64,000 bases of DNA, from contig JANSYI010000037.1 in NCBI GenBank assembly GCA_024742475.1, positions 16,137 through 80,136 on the forward strand, in the 5' to 3' direction. The stretch comes from a bacterium. GTDB lineage: Bacteria > Myxococcota_A > Polyangia > Nannocystales > Nannocystaceae. Position numbers and translations under genes: made by a program. This document shows positions 8,946 to 17,227 of the stretch, piece after piece (position 1 is the first letter of the stretch; each line of letters begins with the position of its first letter). Below the pieces are notes generated by a model. The model had not been told where the DNA came from. It made no database searches and was given only the letters and a program-made list of their open reading frames with translations.

Positions 8946-11272
8946 TCCGCTCGACACGATTCGCTCCCGCGCTCCTCGCCTTGGGCTTGACCCTCGGCGT
9001 CGCATCCGAGTCTTCGGCCGCCCCCGCAGGGGCGTCGCTTCCGCTGTCGATGCGCATGCCGACCCAGCGGTTCGCGCTCGTCATCGGCAGCAACGCCACC
9101 CTCGACGACTCCGCCGATCCGCTGCGGTTCGCCGACGACGACGCGGCGTCGATGTCCGAGCTGCTCGCCGAGGTCGGGTACGACGTGGCGCTCGTCACGA
9201 CGCTCGATTCACAGACCCAGGCGCTGCATCCCGCGCTGGTGCGGACCGCGTTCGACCCGTCCCCCGAGGGGCTCGACGCCGCCTGGAAGGAACTCCGCGA
9301 AAAGATGGAGGCGGCCAACGGCGAGGTTGAGCTGCTGATCTACTACTCGGGGCACGGCGACGTCGGGCCCGATGGGCAGGGCTACCTGACGCTCCTGGGC
9401 GGCAAGCTCACGCGCAACAAGCTGTTTGCGGAGATCCTGCAGACCTCGCCCGCCGACCACAACCACGTGCTCATCGACGCGTGCCGCAGCGAGCAGTTCG
9501 TGCTCACCCGCGGAAGGAAACGGTGGAAGGACGACCGCGCGTCCGAGGACGGCACCGCCGACGTGGGCCGATACCTGGGAAAGAACCACCTGGGCGGCCA
9601 CCCCGACACGGGGGTGATCGTGGCGCACTCGGCCGACCAGCAGACCCACGAGTGGGAGCGCTACCGCGGCGGCATCTTCACGCATCAGCTCCTCTCGGGG
9701 CTCCGCGGCGGCGCCGACCTCAATGGCGATGGCGCGGTCGAATACTCCGAGCTCGGAGCGTTCGTGGCGGCGGCCAACAGCGGCGTCAAGGACCCGCGAG
9801 CGCGCCTCGAGGTCACCGTACGGCCGCCGGCGCAGGACGAGCGGCAGCCGGTCCTGCGTCACGACAGCATCGCCTCGCAGCGTGTCCTGTACTTCCCCGA
9901 AGGAGAAGACCAGCGGCTGTACACGGTCGAGGACACCCGAGGCGTTCGCCTGGCCGACCTGCGGCGCGCCGGCGACCAGCCCGGCTATCTGCGGCTGCCC
10001 GACGGCGACATCTTCATCTCGCGACGCACCGCCGACGGGTCGGGGGACGCTCAAGAGGCCACGATTCCCGCCGACGTGCGCGGCGTGACCGAGTTGCCCG
10101 AGCTCAGCTTCACGCGCACCAAGCGTGCGGCCCGGGGCGCGCTCGACCAGGCATTTCGTGCCGGCTTGTTCGCGACCCCCTACGGCCCGGGCTACTACGC
10201 GGGGTACACCGACACGCGCGGCCTGCTCGGCGTGGCCGATCCGTCCTGGCGCGTCGAGACCTGGGAGGTCGACGAGGACGGGAACAAGACGAAGGTCAGC
10301 GAGACCGTGGTCGAGGCACCCACGGCCCAGGAGGCCATCGACGAGGAGCCATCGGTCGAGGTCGAGGTCGACCGCACGCACGACGACCGCACCTGGGGCG
10401 GGCTGTTCTTCGGCACGGTGCTCACGCCCCAAGACCCCTCCGGCAGGCTCAGCGCTGGAGCGGCGCGGGCGACCTCGGCCGGGTATCGGGGCTGCCTCTC
10501 GCCCGACGACGGCAACCTCTGCTCGGTGATGCGCGGCTTCGACATGCGCTGGCAGATCTTCCACACCAGCGGGCGCAAGAAGTACCCCGGCTGGCTGGGG
10601 TATCTGCGCACGGGCTACACCGGCGGCTTCGCGGAGTTCCAGCAGTCGCTCGCCGAAGGGGAGCTGCCCGCGCCTGGCACGGCGCGCAGCGGGTCGTACG
10701 TCGCCGTGCCCGTGTTCCTCGGCGGCAACATCTACCTCTTCGACAACTTTCCCGTGCGCCCCTACGCCGGCATGGGCTTCGGCTTCGACGTCCTCCGCAT
10801 GCGCTACACCCGGCACGACGCAGCGGCGAGGCGGGTGACCAAGGCGCGCGTCGGGTTCGAGCTTCACGCCGGCGTCGAGGCCAGGATCACCAACCACGTT
10901 GCCCTGTCCGCGGAGGTCATGCAGCAGTGGGGCGCGCGCAAGCGGTTCGACGGGGTGCCCGACTTCGCCAACCGTGGCTTTTCGATGGTGCTCGGAGTCG
11001 CGGTCGGCTTCGGCTTGCACAAGCGGGAGGTCGTGCGGGAGTCGGTCACCGTGCGCAGCACGCCGGCACGATCGGAGACGAAGCGCACGACCGAAGTCGT
11101 CGAGCCCAAGGCGCGCAACCCGATGAACGAGGCGGCCGAGCCTCCCGCGCCGGCCGAGGCGGACCCGGAGCCTGCCGAGGCCGTCACCTCCCCGGAGCCG
11201 CCCGCTGCTCCGGCGCCTGCGCCGGCTCCTGCACCGCCCGCGCCACCCCCAGCGGGGCCCACGCATCAGTGA
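8942..11272 (+). CDS. Exported caspase-family (C14) protein with C-terminal beta-barrel-like domain
   Basis: The 776-residue protein begins at the ATG that overlaps the previous stop. A signal peptide is evident (PALLALGLTLGVASESSAAPA, cut near residue 27). The caspase domain covers about residues 42-290: strand RFALVIGSN, catalytic His138 in YYSGHGD, catalytic Cys181 in IDACRSE. An EF-hand-type loop follows (DLNGDGAVEYSE, 259-270), a common companion of bacterial caspases. Residues about 470-700 are rich in Gly and aromatic residues with alternating strands (VAVPVFLGGNIYLFDNFPVRPYAG), like an OmpW-type barrel. The last 80 residues are Pro/Ala/Glu-rich. The signal peptide puts the protease outside the cytoplasm, unlike defence-linked caspases. 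The protease family is certain from the dyad; the barrel and the biological role are inferred. Confidence 0.82.
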   Translation: MIRSTRFAPALLALGLTLGVASESSAAPAGASLPLSMRMPTQRFALVIGSNATLDDSADPLRFADDDAASMSELLAEVGYDVALVTTLDSQTQALHPALVRTAFDPSPEGLDAAWKELREKMEAANGEVELLIYYSGHGDVGPDGQGYLTLLGGKLTRNKLFAEILQTSPADHNHVLIDACRSEQFVLTRGRKRWKDDRASEDGTADVGRYLGKNHLGGHPDTGVIVAHSADQQTHEWERYRGGIFTHQLLSGLRGGADLNGDGAVEYSELGAFVAAANSGVKDPRARLEVTVRPPAQDERQPVLRHDSIASQRVLYFPEGEDQRLYTVEDTRGVRLADLRRAGDQPGYLRLPDGDIFISRRTADGSGDAQEATIPADVRGVTELPELSFTRTKRAARGALDQAFRAGLFATPYGPGYYAGYTDTRGLLGVADPSWRVETWEVDEDGNKTKVSETVVEAPTAQEAIDEEPSVEVEVDRTHDDRTWGGLFFGTVLTPQDPSGRLSAGAARATSAGYRGCLSPDDGNLCSVMRGFDMRWQIFHTSGRKKYPGWLGYLRTGYTGGFAEFQQSLAEGELPAPGTARSGSYVAVPVFLGGNIYLFDNFPVRPYAGMGFGFDVLRMRYTRHDAAARRVTKARVGFELHAGVEARITNHVALSAEVMQQWGARKRFDGVPDFANRGFSMVLGVAVGFGLHKREVVRESVTVRSTPARSETKRTTEVVEPKARNPMNEAAEPPAPAEADPEPAEAVTSPEPPAAPAPAPAPAPPAPPPAGPTHQ

Positions 11273-11275
11273 CCG

Positions 11276-12187
11276 TCAGCCGCGGGGCGGACCCGAGGGG
11301 CGTGCGCGCGGCGTGACGAGCCCGCCGAGGAAGTCCAGCACCGCCCGAATGCGGGCCGAGTGGCGAAGGTCGCGGTGCACGGCCTGCCAGGCCGAGCGTG
11401 GCGCCGGGGCCCCGTCGAAGGGGACGCGCACCAGCTTGGGGTCGTTGTCGGCGACCTCGCACGGCAGCAGCGCCACGCCCAGACCCCCGACGGCCGCGGA
11501 GTAGATCGACGAGACGCTGTCGGAGCGGAGGACGCAGCTCGCATCGCGAAGGTGGTCTTCCATCCACGCGTTCTCCCGGCGGAAGGGACGGCCCTCGGCG
11601 AACATGACCACGCGGTGCCCGGCCCATTCTCCGCTCTGCGGGGGCATGCCGAACTGCTCGATGTACTCGGGGCGGCAGAAGAAGCCCAGCTCGATCGTGA
11701 ACAGCTTCTTGACGACCAGGTCCTCGTGGTCGGGGCGGGCCAGACGCAGCGCGATGTCGGCCTCGCGGCGCGCGAGGTTGATATCGCGGTTGGTGCAGAC
11801 GAGCTCGACGCAGATGTCGGGATACTGCTCGTAGAACGCAGACATGCGCGGGGCGATGAACCGCGTGGTGAGCATCTCGGTGGCCGAGAGCCGCACGCGG
11901 CCTTGCAAGCGCTGATCGGTGCCTGCGACGTCGCGTTCGACGGCGAGCGCCTCTTCTTCGATCCGCTCCGCCCGCGGGAGCAGGCGGGTGCCCGCCGCGG
12001 TCAGTCGATAGCCGTGCGAGGTGCGGTCGAACAGTCGTGCGCCCAGACGGGTCTCCAGCGACGAGATCCGTCGGCCCACGGTCGTCGGGTCGAGCTTGAG
12101 AGACGCGCCGGCGCGCGCGAGGTTGCCCTCGCGGTGCACGGTGAGGAAGAACCGAACGTCGTCCCAGTTGAACACGGCGGCCTGCAT
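11276..12187 (-). CDS. LysR-family transcriptional regulator
   Basis: The protein has 303 residues from the ATG at 12187. The winged helix-turn-helix occupies about residues 5-65 (WDDVRFFLTVHREGNLARAGASLKLDPTTVGRRISSLETRLGARLF, cited here in part as the family signature SLETRLGARLF). The effector-binding periplasmic-binding-like fold follows (LQGRVRLSATEMLTTRFIAPRM, then GVALLPCEVAD). An upstream in-frame extension is possible but would overlap the MATE gene and lacks family similarity, so the shorter start is chosen. It lies 25 bp after the MATE exporter gene on the same strand, suggesting it controls that exporter and itself. The 3' end is 3 bp from the convergent caspase gene. The family is certain; ligand and targets are unknown. 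Confidence 0.9.
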   Translation of the reverse strand: MQAAVFNWDDVRFFLTVHREGNLARAGASLKLDPTTVGRRISSLETRLGARLFDRTSHGYRLTAAGTRLLPRAERIEEEALAVERDVAGTDQRLQGRVRLSATEMLTTRFIAPRMSAFYEQYPDICVELVCTNRDINLARREADIALRLARPDHEDLVVKKLFTIELGFFCRPEYIEQFGMPPQSGEWAGHRVVMFAEGRPFRRENAWMEDHLRDASCVLRSDSVSSIYSAAVGGLGVALLPCEVADNDPKLVRVPFDGAPAPRSAWQAVHRDLRHSARIRAVLDFLGGLVTPRARPSGPPRG

Positions 12188-12196
12188 TATTGCAGG
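12181..12196. promoter_or_regulatory. Perfect palindrome at the lysR start codon, possible operator
   Basis: The sequence CCTGCA-TTAT-TGCAGG is a perfect 6-bp inverted repeat and contains the lysR start codon on the minus strand. A bound regulator here could block its own translation or transcription. It fits the general LysR preference for interrupted dyads, but the regulator-site link is a guess. Confidence 0.35.
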
Positions 12197-12212
12197 ATTG
12201 TTCGCGCCGTGC

Positions 12213-13583
12213 TCACCCGGTGAGGTCGATGCGACGCCACGCGCCCGTGCGGAAGCGCCACCCCATGACGACCGAGAGGACGGCCAGGTACGCGACCACG
12301 GCGAGGATTGCCGCGTTCGGTCCGCCCCCACCGACGGTGATCGCGAGGACGCTGCCCGGCACGAACAGCAGCCAGGCGGCCGCGAGGCGGGCGTAGAGGC
12401 TGAAGGCGGTGTCACCCGCGGCCCGCAGAGTCTCCGAGACGCTCATCGTGATCGCATCGAAGAGCTGCCACGCTGCACTGAGGGCCAGCGCCGTCGCGCC
12501 GACGGCCACGATTTCGGCCGAGTCGCCGGCGCCCTCGGGGGCGAACAGGCCCATGATGCTCGCGGGGAACAGCAGGTACGCGGCGCCGACCGACAGCTGC
12601 CACGCGCACGTCGTGCGGAGCGTGCGTCCGAGGATCGCGGAGACCTCGTCGCGACGGTCCGACCCGATCGCCTTGCCCACCAAGATGGCGCCGGCGGAGC
12701 TGAGGCCGAACGCCGGCATGAAGGAGACCGAGTTGACCTGCACGGTGGCCAGCAGGGCGGCCGTCGCGACGGTGCCGAGGTCGGCGACCACGACGTTGAC
12801 GAAGAACATGAACGCGGCGAACTCGAGGAACCAGTTCAGACCGTTGGGGATGCCGAACCGCAGCATCCGGCCGAACTCCACGAGGACGGGCTTGGGTGGC
12901 TCGGTGGCGGCCGCGGGCCCGTCGGCGGGCGGGATGCCTCGCTTGGCGAGGAAGAGGATGAGCAGCAGCGCGAAACCGACGACGCTCGCCAGGACCGAGG
13001 CCCACGCGGCGCCGCGGACCCCCATCGCCTCGAAGCCCGCGTTGCCGCCGATGAGCATCCAGTTGAGCGCGACGTTGCAGACCATGGTCAGCAGCGCAGC
13101 GACCATCGCGAAGCGCGTGTTGCCCAACCCCGCGTACCAGTTTCCGACCACCTCGATGCCTACGATGGCGGCCACGGAGATCAATCGGATCGTCAGGTAG
13201 TCGCGCATCGCCACCTTGACCGCCGGGTCGTAGTGGAGGTGCTCGAGCACGGGGCCGACCCCCGGAGCGAGCGCTGCGAAGAGCAGCCCCGCAAGCGCCG
13301 CGAGCACCAGGCCGTACCAGCCGTAGCGGCGCGCGCCGACCAGATCTCCTCGCCCCGAGAGCTGGCTGGCGAAGCTCTGCACGATGTACGCCGTGCCGAT
13401 GGGGAGGATCGCCAGGCACATGATGTTCATCGAGCCCGCGGTGGTCGCCGCGAGGGCGTCCTCCCCGAGAGACGCGGTCATCAGAGCATCGCTGAAGCCG
13501 ACGACCGCTTGCGCGGAGCGGGACAGGACGACGGGCCAAGCCAGCCGCGCCAGCGCGGCATAGCCGTAGCGCGTTGCAGACAC
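12213..13583 (-). CDS. MATE-family multidrug/cation antiporter (NorM-like)
   Basis: The 456-residue protein, started by GTG, has about 12 hydrophobic segments in two similar halves. The N-half shows the family pattern LARLAWPVVLSRSAQAVVGFSDALM and the loop GTAYIVQSFASQLSGRGD, with the matching C-half segment FGIPNGLNWFLEFAAFMFF and VNSVSFMPAFGLSSAGAILVGKAIG. MATE proteins export drugs or metabolites from the inner membrane in exchange for H+ or Na+. The LysR gene follows at 25 bp and is the likely regulator. Length is normal for the family. The transported substrate cannot be read from the sequence. Confidence 0.92.
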   Translation of the reverse strand: MSATRYGYAALARLAWPVVLSRSAQAVVGFSDALMTASLGEDALAATTAGSMNIMCLAILPIGTAYIVQSFASQLSGRGDLVGARRYGWYGLVLAALAGLLFAALAPGVGPVLEHLHYDPAVKVAMRDYLTIRLISVAAIVGIEVVGNWYAGLGNTRFAMVAALLTMVCNVALNWMLIGGNAGFEAMGVRGAAWASVLASVVGFALLLILFLAKRGIPPADGPAAATEPPKPVLVEFGRMLRFGIPNGLNWFLEFAAFMFFVNVVVADLGTVATAALLATVQVNSVSFMPAFGLSSAGAILVGKAIGSDRRDEVSAILGRTLRTTCAWQLSVGAAYLLFPASIMGLFAPEGAGDSAEIVAVGATALALSAAWQLFDAITMSVSETLRAAGDTAFSLYARLAAAWLLFVPGSVLAITVGGGGPNAAILAVVAYLAVLSVVMGWRFRTGAWRRIDLTG

Positions 13584-13645
13584 CGCTGCGGTTTGTCTCG
13601 AAACGTCCCTGGGCGCCAGGACTGAATCGCGAGAGCGCGAAAAGA

Positions 13646-13679
13646 GAATGCCCCGGTCGGAGAACCGACCGGGGCATTC
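13646..13679 (-). terminator. Rho-independent terminator of tRNA-fMet
   Basis: A perfect 15-bp stem (GAATGCCCCGGTCGG and its complement) with a 4-nt loop is followed on the minus strand by TCTTTTCGC. It lies 6 bp past the tRNA 3' end and before the MATE gene. Confidence 0.88.
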
Positions 13680-13685
13680 AGATTG

Positions 13686-13759
13686 TAGCGGGGACGGGAT
13701 TTGAACCCATGACCTCCGGGTTATGAGCCCGGCGAGCTACCTGGCTGCTCCACCCCGCA
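13686..13759 (-). tRNA. Initiator tRNA-fMet (CAT)
   Basis: A 74-nt cloverleaf without encoded CCA. The anticodon CAT sits in a 7-nt loop closed by three consecutive G-C pairs (CGGGCTCATAACCCG), the mark of initiator tRNAs. Positions 1 and 72 are both U, so the top pair is unpaired, as needed for formylation. The body closely matches E. coli fMet (GCGGGGTGGAGCAGCC). Confidence 0.95.
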
Positions 13760-13778
13760 TCAATGCGTTGGGAGCGGA

Positions 13779-13807
13779 CTTATAGGCGAGCTCTGACCCC
13801 AGGTCAA
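13779..13807 (-). promoter_or_regulatory. Housekeeping promoter of tRNA-fMet
   Basis: On the minus strand TTGACC (13802-13807) and TATAAG (13779-13784) are 17 bp apart and lie about 20 bp upstream of the tRNA 5' end. This is close to the sigma-70 consensus. Confidence 0.8.
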
Positions 13808-13925
13808 GCGCGAAAGTACACAAAAAATGATGAGGGTCTGGCGAGCCTCCAGGCGGCGCGCCTGCGAGCAAAAAACGGCGCATCGCCTTGACCCTGTCGG
13901 CGCCGCTTTCTACGTTCCGCGGTCT

Positions 13926-16709
13926 ATGGACGCTCAAGCCGTCTCGGCCGCGCTCACGCCGGCCGCCCTCGCACCCGCGATCGCCAAGCGACTCGGGCTC
14001 CCGCCGGCGGAGGTCGAGACGGCGCTCGGGTTGCTGGCCCAGGGTGCGCAGCCCGCCTTCATCGCGCGCTACCGCGGCGACCGCGTGAAGGAGCTTCGCA
14101 TCGAGGACCTCGAGCAGGTCCAGTCGGCCGCAGCTCAAGCCGCGGGCTTCGAGCTTCGACGCCAGCAGGTCGCCGCCGAGCTCGCCGCGCGCGGCGTCGA
14201 CGGGTCGTGGATCGAACGAGACCTGGCCGGGGCCACGCACCCGCTCGACCTCGACGACCTCCGCAACTTCGGCAAGCGGAAGACGCGTCCCGCCGTGGCG
14301 CGGGCTCGCATTGGCGGCCTCACCCCGCTTGCGCTCGCCCTGTGGAGCGCAGGCAGTGACGGCCTGTTTTCGAACCCCGAGGCGATCCCCGCGGACCTCT
14401 TGGCGGTCCCCAGCCGCGGCGCGTTGGGCAAGAAGCGCAAGCGTCGACGCAAGAAGAAGGCCGCGGTCGCAGCCGCGCCGGCACCCGCCCAGACGCCCAC
14501 CGAGGGCGACGCGCCCACCGAGGGCGAGAGCGCAGCCGAGGCGCCCGCGTCCGAACCCGCTCTCACCGAGGCGAGCGTCGACGCATCGGCGGCGCCGGAG
14601 CCCGAGAGGGCGCCCGAGCCCGCGGCGGCGCCCGAAGCCGAAGCGGCGCCCGAGCCCGAGGCGGCGCCCGAAGCCGAAGCGGCACCCGAAGCCGAGGCGG
14701 CGCCCGAAGCCGAAGCGGCACCCGAGCCCGCGCTCCCCACGTTCGACGGAGAGGCGCTGGCCGCCCAGGTCACCGCCGACACGCTGCCGCAGGACGCCGA
14801 CGCGCTCGCGGGAGCCCGAACGATCTGCGCCGACTTCATCGTCGAGCACCCCGGCGTTCGTCGGCTGCTGCGTCGGCTGGTGTCGACCCGCGGCAAGCTC
14901 CGCACCGCGGTCGTCCCCGAGAAGCAGGCCAAAGCGGGCCGATACACCAAGTTCTTCGATCGGGCCGAGGTCTGCAGCTCGATGGCGCCGACCAACGTGC
15001 TCGCCATCGCGCGTGGGGAACGTGACGGGATGCTCCGCGTGGAGTTCGAGGTCGACGAGGCCATGCTCCGCGACGAGGTCGCCAAGTTGCTCGGAATCAA
15101 GGACGAGGGCGCGGCCGCCGACGCGCTGCGCGATGCGATCAGCGAGGCGTGGACGCAAGGTGGCCTGGCCAAGGCGACCTTCGGCGGCGTGCGCCGCCGC
15201 ATGAAGGAGCGAGCCGACCGCGCCGTGATCCCCAACCTGTGCGAGGCGTTGCGTCCCCAGCTGCTCGCACCCGCGTTCGGGCACCGGCCGGTGCTGGTGA
15301 TCGACCCCGGAACGCAGCACGGCTGCCGCGTCGTCGCCTTGTCGGCCGAGGGCAGGGTGCTCGCCGAGGACACCGTCTTCCCGCTGCAACCCAAGCTCCA
15401 AGAGCCGCAGGCCAAGGCGCGGATCGGTGAACTCGCGACCGAGCACCGCGCGGCGCTGGTCGTCGTCGTCGGCACCAACGGCGCGCGCGAGGTCGAGAAA
15501 CTCGCCCGCGCCGCGATCTCGGAGGCCGAGGGCCTGGGCGAGGTCCCGGTGCACACCGTCGATGGTGACGGCGTCGGCAACCTGGCGGGCAGCAAGGCGT
15601 TGCGGGCCGAGCTCCCCAAGGCCGACGCGGCGACGCGGCGGTGCGTGTCGGCGGGGCGCCGCGTGCAGGACCCGCTGCTGGCGCTGGCCAGGGCCGACCT
15701 TCGCAAGCTCTCGCTGGGCCAGCACCAGTTCGACGTCGATCCCGAGGCGCTCCGCCAGGCGCTCGAACAGGTCGTCAGCACGAGCGTCGCCAAGGTGTCC
15801 GTCGACCTCAACGCCGTCGACGCCGACACCCTCGCGCGCGTTCCAGGCATGTCGCAGGCGCTGTGCAAGGCGATCCTCTCGCATCGCGAGGGCAAGGACG
15901 GCGGGTTCCGCAGCCGCAACGAGCTGCTCGAGGTCCCCGGCCTCGCCGGCAAGGCGTTCGAGCAAGCCTCGGGGTTCCTGCGGGTCGTCGGCGGAGAACA
16001 GCCGCTCGACGCCACCGGCGTGCACCCCGAGCGCTACGGCCAGGTCGCACAGATGGCTCGGTCGCTCGACACGACCGTGCCCGACCTGCTCGGCGACGCC
16101 GCCAAGGTGGACAGCCTCGATCCCGAGCCGTTCCTCGGGCAGCCCGGCATCTCGGGCGAGCCGCTGGGGCCGCGTGGGTTCAGCCAGGTCCAAGCGGCCC
16201 TGCGTCACCCCGGCCGTGACCCGCGGCCTCCCTTCGAGGTCGCCGCCTTCCACCCCGATCTGGGCAGCTTCGACGACCTCACCGTGGGGATGGAGCTCGA
16301 GGGGGTCATCACCCACCTCGCGGGGTTCGGCGCGTTCGTCGACGTCGGCATCGCCCAAGAGGGCCTCGTGCACCTGAGCGAGATGAGCCACGAGTACGTC
16401 GCTTCCGCGGCGGACGAGGTGCACATCGGTCAGCGGATCAAGGGCAAGGTCATCGAGATCACGCCTGAGAAGAAGCGCTTCGCCCTGTCGATGAAGGCGA
16501 TGACGCCGGCGCCCGAGCGACCCGCGCGGAACCGTGGCGATGGGCCTCGCAACCGCGGTGACGGGCCTCGTGACGCTCGCCGCGGCAAGGGCAAGGGCAA
16601 AGGCAAGGGGCGTCCCGGCAAAGGGGGAGGCCGCAAGGAGAAGCGCGAGGAGAAGGTCCTGGGCTTCCGCCTGGACCTGTCCGACCTCGCCTCGCGCCTC
16701 AAGGGGTAG
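13926..16709 (+). CDS. tex: Tex-family S1 RNA-binding transcription accessory protein
   Basis: The protein has 927 residues from the ATG at 13926; earlier in-frame starts add non-conserved sequence overlapping the tRNA promoter region. Order: Tex N-terminal helices (1-165, with AQPAFIARYRGDRVKELR), a basic run KKRKRRRKKK near 167, a Pro/Glu/Ala repeat insert (about 180-272), the central Tex helices, a YqgF/RNase H-like domain (about 455-590, VLVIDPGTQHGCRVVAL), helix-hairpin-helix (VDLNAVDADTLARVPGMS, about 625) and S1 (ELEGVITHLAGFGAFVDVG, about 785-855). A Gly/Lys/Arg-rich tail ends the protein. Tex binds nucleic acid and affects transcription and toxin expression in other bacteria. E. coli YhgF has 773 residues; the extra length is the insert plus the tail. 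Confidence 0.93.
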   Translation: MDAQAVSAALTPAALAPAIAKRLGLPPAEVETALGLLAQGAQPAFIARYRGDRVKELRIEDLEQVQSAAAQAAGFELRRQQVAAELAARGVDGSWIERDLAGATHPLDLDDLRNFGKRKTRPAVARARIGGLTPLALALWSAGSDGLFSNPEAIPADLLAVPSRGALGKKRKRRRKKKAAVAAAPAPAQTPTEGDAPTEGESAAEAPASEPALTEASVDASAAPEPERAPEPAAAPEAEAAPEPEAAPEAEAAPEAEAAPEAEAAPEPALPTFDGEALAAQVTADTLPQDADALAGARTICADFIVEHPGVRRLLRRLVSTRGKLRTAVVPEKQAKAGRYTKFFDRAEVCSSMAPTNVLAIARGERDGMLRVEFEVDEAMLRDEVAKLLGIKDEGAAADALRDAISEAWTQGGLAKATFGGVRRRMKERADRAVIPNLCEALRPQLLAPAFGHRPVLVIDPGTQHGCRVVALSAEGRVLAEDTVFPLQPKLQEPQAKARIGELATEHRAALVVVVGTNGAREVEKLARAAISEAEGLGEVPVHTVDGDGVGNLAGSKALRAELPKADAATRRCVSAGRRVQDPLLALARADLRKLSLGQHQFDVDPEALRQALEQVVSTSVAKVSVDLNAVDADTLARVPGMSQALCKAILSHREGKDGGFRSRNELLEVPGLAGKAFEQASGFLRVVGGEQPLDATGVHPERYGQVAQMARSLDTTVPDLLGDAAKVDSLDPEPFLGQPGISGEPLGPRGFSQVQAALRHPGRDPRPPFEVAAFHPDLGSFDDLTVGMELEGVITHLAGFGAFVDVGIAQEGLVHLSEMSHEYVASAADEVHIGQRIKGKVIEITPEKKRFALSMKAMTPAPERPARNRGDGPRNRGDGPRDARRGKGKGKGKGRPGKGGGRKEKREEKVLGFRLDLSDLASRLKG

Positions 16710-17214
16710 CGTCGGTCGACGCCGCGAGCGTCGCCAGACGCACTCTCGCGCCCCGCCCGTCCCACAACGTGGCCATGACGCACAGCGGCTCGTTGATCGC
16801 GGCGAGGTCGAGGACGGTGCCCGGCGGCGGCGGGGTGTGCTCGAAGTTCAGCGGGCAGTGGTCGACCGACCCGTCCTCGAGCAGCACCGCGACGCCGTGC
16901 GAGCGGCAGATGAGGGGTCGCTGGTCGTAGACGGCGCACGAGCCCTCGACCAGCATCGCGCAGTGCTCGGTCTGCTCCGCTTGCGCACGCACGGCCTCGC
17001 GCAGCGACGAGGGCAGGGCGGACAGGGCCTCGCGGACGCGCGCGGCCTCGACCTCGAAGACGCTCAGATCGACGTGACAGCAGGCATCGCACCCCCGGGC
17101 GCACCGCATCGCCTCGCCCGCCTTCGAGGCCGCGGCGTCGAAGTGGGCGTCGACCCGGGTGCGCAGCGTGACGAGGGCCTCGCCGGCGGCCTGACGTGCC
17201 GTCTCCTCGCCCAT
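16699..17214 (-). CDS. YkgJ-type zinc/iron cysteine-cluster protein
   Basis: The protein has 171 residues. The ATG at 17214 is preceded by GGAGG at a good distance. The key motif is CARGCDACCH near residue 40, with later Cys in GSCAVYDQRPLICRSHG and DHCPLNF. This CxxCC ... C ... PxxCR layout defines the YkgJ / UPF0153 family, thought to bind an Fe-S cluster or zinc; some relatives act in methylation or flagellar modification, but the general function is not known. It starts 13 bp after the DHH gene stop and overlaps the convergent tex 3' end by 11 bp. Confidence 0.82.
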   Translation of the reverse strand: MGEETARQAAGEALVTLRTRVDAHFDAAASKAGEAMRCARGCDACCHVDLSVFEVEAARVREALSALPSSLREAVRAQAEQTEHCAMLVEGSCAVYDQRPLICRSHGVAVLLEDGSVDHCPLNFEHTPPPPGTVLDLAAINEPLCVMATLWDGRGARVRLATLAASTDATP

Positions 17215-17227
17215 CAGCCTCCGCCCA

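Noticed and set aside
8942..11272. Caspase as part of a cytoplasmic anti-phage defence system
   Set aside because: A clear signal peptide and a barrel-like domain point to the envelope, and no defence genes are nearby.
12188..12415. N-terminal extension of the LysR protein
   Set aside because: It would overlap the MATE gene, and family similarity begins right at the ATG at 12187.
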